A stretch of DNA of 64,000 nucleotides from Angiostrongylus vasorum. Its lineage: Eukaryota; Nematoda; Chromadorea; Rhabditida; Metastrongylidae. The notes under the pieces are model-generated. The model searched no databases. It had not been told where the DNA came from and saw nothing but the letters and a program-made list of their open reading frames with translations. How positions within the stretch are numbered: the stretch's first letter is position 1; every line of letters begins with the position of its first letter. The stretch covers positions 6,305,001 to 6,369,000 of the forward strand of contig JADANN010000364.1 of the NCBI GenBank assembly GCA_018806985.1, read 5' to 3'. Position numbers and translations under genes: made by a program. Positions 59,301-64,000 of this stretch are shown one piece after another.

Positions 59301-62300
59301 AACGCCGCGATGTCGGGTGCTCTTTCTCAGTTAGAAGAATGAGGCTGATTTATTTCATCATGTTTGGTTTTTTGGCGCTCATCCCTAGCGAGCTTTCAAG
59401 GTGGGACGTGGGAATACTGATAGGTAGCTATCTAGTCTTTGCCAAAATAGACATGCAGCTTAGTTGTTGGAGGCGAGGCCTAACCGCCTCCCATGAACGT
59501 AGTCACTTACTTGACTGGCTTTTGGCAGAACAGCATGTGAATACAATCTGAATAGACGATAACACACTACAGAAGCTGAGTGTTCAAACTCTGATTCATA
59601 TGCGTGTCAGGGCCAATTTTAGACCGCGTTTAATGTCCTGTTCGCCACCTGGGGCGTGCCACTTGGGTTGGAGTCTAACCGGATGGTAATCTCTCAGTGA
59701 GACAGGTCCGTGAACGAGATATAGATAAATCAAAAACTCCATTTTGCAGAAAGCTTTTTTATCAAAGAAAAACAAGCAACTGATAAGTGAGATGAACGAG
59801 AAGTATTTCAGGTGACATCACCGATTAACTGGTTCACCAGCATCACAGCAAACGTTAATTTTATTGACAGCATTGTGACTAGAGCTCAGGTGGGAATATA
59901 TCAACATTGAAATGACTAAACTATCCTGTTTCTGTAAAATGCACTCAATTTAAGCAGTATGGACTCGCTGTCGGCATCTATACCAATTACTACGACTGGA
60001 ACCAAATTACGAGTGGCCTAATTCTAGATGGTACAATGTTGTGGTGAGTATTCTCTACTATCAACTATCTCCACAGTGATTGGTTACCAGTAGACACATG
60101 AACCGCTGTAGTGCTTAGAAATGCCATGCAGCCGACCTGGGTTAACCCAGCCTCCTATGTCCCGGAGTTGGCAAACTGGGATCAGACCTTCCTGGGAGAA
60201 GTTTTTTCATACTAGGAAAAAGCCAGGAATTGCATGTGGTGATTAATTGAAAAGGCCCAGTAGAGCTGTACCATGATTCCAGAAAAAAATTTCTTCGATC
60301 AGGGTTCAATTACGTTCATGAAGATGAAAAAAAGTCCAAAATAGTCGCTGAATTCACATTTAGATCCAAAGATCTGTGTGGCTGAAGAGTGTGAAACCAG
60401 TACTTAACGAAAGAACTTTTATGATCTCCCAAAATGTTTAGAATCTGTTTATATAGATGAACAAAAAATGGATAGGTTGGCTGCCTGCTTAAGAACTTGT
60501 CAATGTTGTTGCCAAAAATCTTAGTGCAACCAGACAAACCTCCAATCTTCACTCAAATCAATTGTAGTAGCGATGATCTGAAGGTTGCTGATATAGCATT
60601 GTAGGACTGGGAAGAAAAAACTGCTTTCAAGTAACAATGTGCAGTTCCCATGGTGGTGGTATTGAGAGCTGCCGATGTCGGACAACAACAACTAATTGAA
60701 AAGCCATTATAATTTAAAGCACCTGAGCAAGAGCTTTTGAGCTCTAATAGCTTCCAATATTCGTTGTTTGAAAAAACCGCCCTTTTGTCTCTTATGTTTA
60801 TACTGCTCATTTTTTTTGGCAAGTGCAGCGATGATAGATGGGAATGAAATGGGTGGGAAATGTTTGCTTACTTCTTAGATTTTTCTTTCACTTCTGGATT
60901 TAAGTTTAAAAAAGAGCCACAGCTTATGAAATCTATCGATAAGTTATAATGCTTTGAACCTGACGAGCTTTTAACTGGTTATTTACTGGCTGTTAAGGTA
61001 CTGGAACGTATATGGCCCTGGAGTAGCTGGCGAAAGTCCAAGCGATTTCAACGACTTTCATTCTTTTGCTGGATGGTATACACCAATGGTAAAGCAGTTT
61101 GGTCAGGTTGAGTCCGTCTGTGATGTGACTGTTAACAGGTATAGGTGTATCTCATCTTCTTTGGCTTCAAGCATTATACTAACGAACGCTACCAGCCTGA
61201 ACGTGGTCCACAAAGGCTCGTTTGCTGTTTCTTGCTGTGATGGCGAGGAAAGTCAGCAAACATTTCCTCTGTACTTCTACCAAAACAATTATTACTCATC
61301 CAATAGTACTACTGTGAGAAAGAGATCGTTTTGAGATTTGCACCACTCTTTATGAACACGGCTCCTTTGTTAAGGAATTTTTGCAGGACTTAATCCAATT
61401 GGTTACAAACCAAACAAGAGTTCCACTGTCATATTTCTGATTTAAGAGAATATTTCGTATCAATAGACCAAATTTACAGCCCTACAATTCTGTTACAAGG
61501 GCAGCACTCGGTGAAATATGAAGCGAGAATATTCCGCATTTTACCATCTTCTACTTCTTCGCATAAATACAAATTGAATCGATCTCAGTGCAATGCCAAA
61601 TCACTGTTGTTTTGCGCCAATAATGGAATGATTCCTGGAGACTACGCATGGATTTCAGAAAGTAGTATAGATTTCCATAAACCAACTTGAAATATGTAGG
61701 AGGATAAAAAGCTTAGGAAAACACCCATTAACAAGTGCAAGCTTTCGAAAACATTCCAGTCGAAATCACCTATATTCTTGCCTCCTTAGCAAAGACCAAG
61801 ACCAACCGAATGTAAAGTGTCTACCACACAGTTGATCATACAACCACGGATACAATATGTAGCTGATGTTGACTAATCATCTCAAAAACACAAGTAGGGC
61901 ATCCACAGATTCGATGTAAAACTGTTTTTCGCTCGAAGCTCACGCAACTCAATGCATTTGGACTCAGCTCTCCCTACACACTTTTACAGAGTTCGCCTTC
62001 GTGAGATTTGTATGCATATCAGACATTCTAAATTCCTTCAAGGAAACCCAGCAGGTATGCAAGAACAAACCTATCTCCTAGATGCAGCTACATCCTAAGC
62101 CCATTTCATGATCTACCAGTAAACAGTGTTTCCTTAAACAAAGGATATCTGTGTGGAAATGTAGCAACCTCTACCATACTTTCAGTAGAAGTACCCTATC
62201 TGCTGTATAAAAACCCAAATTAGTATTCATAATGCTATTGTTTTAAACTTTTGCTACACATTCGAATTAATGTCTTTACGATGTTCTTGTTTAGGGGATG

Positions 62301-62434
62301 TCTACGCGACATCTTCACTAGTGGCACCTATCGGAACGGCTGAGCTCGCAAAAACAAAACAGATCGTTGTCGGGGTACTGGGATTGAAAAAACACAACCT
62401 ACATGAGCAAAACAAAAAATTAAGCCATGAGTAA
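47327..62434 (+). CDS. GH25-type (nematode) lysozyme, gene 2
   Basis: Paralogue of gene 1. Exons: 47327-47419 (signal peptide [16 protein letters not shown]), 47860-47955 ([14 protein letters not shown]), 54920-54990 ([15 protein letters not shown]), 58586-58713 ([18 protein letters not shown]), 59812-59889 and 59955-60043 ([23 protein letters not shown]), 60998-61138 ([18 protein letters not shown]), 62295-62434 (DVYATSS, stop). About 277 residues. All introns are GT-AG and phases match gene 1. Two single-base problems: T6 at 47945-47950 where T5 fits the phase, and GGGG at 62294-62297 where gene 1 has GGG, which as written shifts the last exon into a short unrelated tail. Intron 2 carries RTE copy 3; introns 3 and 4 carry RTE debris. 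N-terminal Asp of YALDLSQ fits the GH25 acid; the D-x-E acid pair is not seen. Secreted, probably intestinal. Confidence 0.87.
47956..49310. other. Intron 2 of lysozyme gene 2, 5' part
   Basis: Mostly unrecognised. 48836-49090 is the repeat shared with 24740-24985. CCCTTGAGTGAGTC is tandemly doubled near 49245-49270. Confidence 0.4.
49315..49620. mobile_element. Inverted-repeat MITE in intron 2 of lysozyme gene 2
   Basis: AATTATGAGGTATTTGCAAG, CTGCAGGTGTCTGCTGTGG and CTTTCCGGGGCTAA on the left; GTTAGCCTCCGGAAAGGGTA closes on the right. Includes TTGGGCTCCCCAGATCAATC. Confidence 0.75.
50063..50357. repeat. ~295-bp direct repeat, 3' side of RTE copy 3
   Basis: Same order as 53767-54064: TAACAAACAAACTGC/CAACAAACAAACTGC, GCAGGGGCGACATA, TTCACATGGTAACTCGC, TACAAGAACGGAAGA, CAATGAGGTCAGTG and ACAACATACA. 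Roughly 85-90% identical by eye. It abuts the RTE 3' tail. Confidence 0.9.
50358..53745 (-). mobile_element. RTE retrotransposon copy 3, near full length (3.4 kb)
   Basis: Minus strand. A 5' leader with a short frame (53683-53405) is followed by the APE-type endonuclease (53288-52875: [48 protein letters not shown] near 52740). Then a linker ([20 protein letters not shown] near 52180), reverse transcriptase ([11 protein letters not shown] near 51890; [19 protein letters not shown] near 51190, catalytic FADD intact) and a C-terminal domain to about 50420. The 3' end is CGAGTCACTCGA and a GTGATACAGG tail. Frames are broken in several places, for instance at 51890 and near 52400-52640. Best template for the family in the window. 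Confidence 0.93.
53767..54064. repeat. ~295-bp direct repeat, 5' side of RTE copy 3
   Basis: Partner of 50063-50357 in the same orientation; begins about 20 bp beyond the RTE 5' end. Probably a long target-site duplication. Confidence 0.9.
54358..54690 (+). mobile_element. SINE family 1, best-preserved head
   Basis: GAGGTACGTAGCACAGTGGT (A box) and GTTGGTTCGACCCCGC (near-perfect B box), then GCGAGGAAATGAATCGAATG and an AT-rich tail. Ends about 230 bp before exon 3 of lysozyme gene 2. Confidence 0.85.
55000..55510. other. Intron 3 of lysozyme gene 2, unrecognised part
   Basis: No repeat or motif recognised. Confidence 0.4.
55515..55690 (-). mobile_element. SINE family 2 fragment with internal duplication
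   Basis: TAAAGCTCTCGGCGTTAAAC at the tail side. The word TGAAGTATGCGCC(A/G)TGCA appears twice near 55545-55585. The head is lost. Confidence 0.65.
56188..56470 (-). mobile_element. SINE family 2, minus strand
   Basis: AGGATAAAGCTCTCGGCGTT through ACGTGTGCGTTGCAGGGCGC to CCACTGCGCCACACGCG: full-length body and A box. Confidence 0.88.
56955..58395 (+). mobile_element. RTE copy 4, collapsed (intron 3 of lysozyme gene 2)
   Basis: Plus strand with large deletions. Endonuclease remnant ([10 protein letters not shown] near 56970; TTGDFNSKI near 57080), linker ([17 protein letters not shown] near 57295; [19 protein letters not shown] near 57390), a short RT patch near 57680 and a C-terminal patch at 58140-58390 ([21 protein letters not shown]). 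The catalytic RT region is missing. Confidence 0.7.
58815..59700 (-). mobile_element. RTE copy 5, internally deleted (intron 4 of lysozyme gene 2)
   Basis: Minus strand. The 5' leader (59700-59340) and endonuclease start (59280-59092: [29 protein letters not shown]) are joined through a tiny RT patch near 59000 to the 3' end at 58820-58930 (CGAGTGACTCGAGTGAGCGC). It accounts for most of the size difference between intron 4 of gene 2 (1098 bp) and gene 1 (172 bp). Confidence 0.78.
59890..59954 (+). other. 65-bp intron specific to lysozyme gene 2
   Basis: GTGGGAAT...TTTAAG splits the exon that is continuous in gene 1 (35427-35593). The flanking exon lengths 78 + 89 equal the 167 of gene 1, so removal restores the reading frame exactly. 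Confidence 0.8.
60098..60300 (+). repeat. Possible diverged tRNA-headed SINE
   Basis: GAACCGCTGTAGTGCTTAGA and CGACCTGGGTTAACCCAGCC resemble degraded A and B boxes; CCTTCCTGGGAGAAG follows. Weak. Confidence 0.3.
60300..60997. other. Intron 5 of lysozyme gene 2, remainder
   Basis: Nothing recognised apart from the clean TTAAG acceptor at its end. Confidence 0.4.
61139..62294. other. Intron 6 of lysozyme gene 2
   Basis: 1156 bp, GT...TTTAG, no repeat recognised. Confidence 0.5.
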
Positions 62435-62479
62435 AAAGAATGAATATACATCCTATGCCTCCATGTTGCTTTCGATGTC

Positions 62480-62485
62480 AATAAA
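62480..62485 (+). terminator. Poly(A) signal of lysozyme gene 2
   Basis: AATAAA 46 bp after the stop of the conserved frame, in a context shared with gene 1. Confidence 0.65.
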
Positions 62486-62499
62486 ATCTGAACTTTTCT

Positions 62500-63655
62500 T
62501 TGAATGACTCGTATTCATGTATTATACGAACCCATCAATTCCATGAGACTCCTTTTTTTTAATCGATCATCTAAAAAGGTTCGGATTGGCGTCTGTATTC
62601 AACTTGAGAATTTTGGTCCTGTTTATAAATGTTGTTAGATGACGATCGAGTCGACCTCTTTGTAGAAAAGTCTGTACTATAACAGTGGTAAGAAGCTCGT
62701 AGATCTTGTGCGTGGAAGGGCTTTTCAACCTTTCCATACAGGTTTACACCACCTCTTGGACTCAGGGTGGGAGGTTTGGTTGGCTTAGACGAGTTCGAAC
62801 GCCTTGTGCGTGTTGAACGGCAATATTAGCAAAGCGCTGTTCGTATCTCTGTGAAGTATTAAGTCGTTCAAGAGATTCAGCTTATTCTCTCATTAAAATT
62901 CTTATTAAACATAAGAACGTCTGAGCCTTACTGTGATCTTATGAAGAACTTTAAAAATTGACTGCTCCATAATGCTTTAGGAACGAGCTACTTCTTAGTT
63001 TCGAACTACGATATAGAGCAAGGCGATTTTCATTTTGGCCGGGTTAGCCAAAATGAGAAGGAGTTCGATATCTCCATATCGAGAAAATTAACTAATGCCA
63101 CAGCGTCGTCCAGCGAGTTACCGTGGCTAATTTGTCCCAAAAACAGTTGCAAAGAAAATGTCATAAGAAAAGAACGATGCTATTGATCTTCCTTAAACGA
63201 GCGGTGTTCACTTATTCTGACAGTTTGCGGAATTTTAAGCCCCTTATTAGTAACGAGGCCTTTTTTTTAAAGTAGTGGTTGCAGTCATGCTTTTACTATT
63301 CGTATTTTTAACATTTCAACGGAGTTTTTTCTTCAATAGGGTTACGAAGAAGTGTAGAGATTTGTTGGACTGCTCTTACAAAATTGTCTTCCATGTCATT
63401 GTAAGTAATAAAGTCTTTAAATTCGGACATTGAAATTGCTTCAGTAGTGAAAGTGCAAGTTAAACTACCTCATCATCTAATTTGCTATCATCACAGTCAA
63501 CTGCTACACACTGAAAATGAACCTGTTCTCACCGTCCGGTGAGTTAGACTGTATAGTACAACACCATCACTTCTATGACATTCCTTTCTTTGTACCTTAC
63601 TTTCCTTACATACCTTTCTCTGTCACCTTCCAAGAGTTGCCCATTAGGTCCCCCT

Positions 63656-63656
<1 letters not shown>
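62500..63656. other. Downstream flank, nothing recognised
   Basis: Short frames only. Confidence 0.4.
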
Positions 63657-63660
<4 letters not shown>

Positions 63661-63734
<74 letters not shown>

Positions 63735-63752
63735 TATATATATATATATATG
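63661..63752. repeat. (TA)n microsatellite
   Basis: About 90 bp of alternating AT with one TCATAT break. The Tyr-Ile frames across it on both strands are artefacts of the repeat. Confidence 0.97.
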
Positions 63753-63822
63753 CATGCACATAATCATTTATGTATAATCACGCAACTAGTAGGGATTTAA
63801 TAGGTAGCATTCTAAATAAAAG

Positions 63823-64000
63823 AAGGATAAAGCTCTCGGCGTTGATCAATCCTGAGGGATGCGCCATGCATTCTACTTTATTAAGCATCGTTTGGAGGTG
63901 ATTGAATGCATATCTGGCCTTTACAATGACTCATGGTGGCCTACCAATGTATCGAGGCAGTGCTGCTATCCTTCTAGATAAGATTGGTACCAATTTGCCA
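63823..64000 (-). mobile_element. SINE family 2, cut by window end
   Basis: AAGGATAAAGCTCTCGGCGT, GCGCCATGCATTCTACTTTA and CTACCAATGTATCGAGGCAG follow the family; the tRNA head would lie beyond 64000. Confidence 0.88.

Noticed and set aside
63517..63777. Long Tyr-Ile repeat proteins on both strands
   Set aside because: Translation of the (TA)n microsatellite.

Overview
The window looks like nematode nuclear DNA, most probably a strongylid (hookworm-type) worm. It is AT-rich, gene-poor and full of introns. It holds a chemoreceptor of the nematode-specific Str superfamily, a small family of nematode-type GH25 lysozymes, and many decayed retroelements (RTE-type non-LTR elements, a Penelope-like element with a GIY-YIG nuclease, two tRNA-headed SINE families, foldback/MITE elements). 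No bacterial operon, rRNA or CRISPR structure is visible. I ran no searches; family names come from motif recognition, and the strongylid placement is inference.

Layout. 1-6.5 kb: a broken RTE element (copy 1) split by a MITE, then a SINE and a large foldback. 6.8-19.9 kb (+): one Str-type seven-transmembrane receptor in five recognised exons whose splice phases all fit. Its 8.9 kb first recognised intron holds SINEs, an old RTE fragment and an antisense RTE (copy 2). The last exon has one extra T in a T6 run. 20-27 kb: Penelope-like fragments in a tandem plus inverted arrangement, and short repeats.

27.1-62.5 kb (+): a locus of GH25 lysozyme genes in direct orientation. Gene 1 (27604-37334) and gene 2 (47327-62434) share seven coding blocks, splice phases, a 440 bp first intron and an upstream pair of opposed GATA sites spanning exactly 31 bp. 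Between them lies a third, decayed copy of which only exons 2 and 4 remain. Gene 2 is swollen to 15 kb by insertions: a 3.4 kb RTE element in intron 2 (copy 3), RTE debris in introns 3 and 4 (copies 4 and 5), and a SINE between its GATA pair and its start codon. Gene 1 has lost the AG of one acceptor. Gene 2 has an extra 65 bp intron and an extra G at its last acceptor. 62.5-64 kb: a (TA)n microsatellite and a SINE cut by the window end.

The strongest observations are the triplicated lysozyme locus with its conserved GATA pair, a ~295 bp direct repeat flanking RTE copy 3, and four +1 homopolymer differences in genes that otherwise read through, which raises the question of assembly error versus pseudogenes. 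Noncoding stretches are described mainly by their repeats; where nothing is recognised this is stated.
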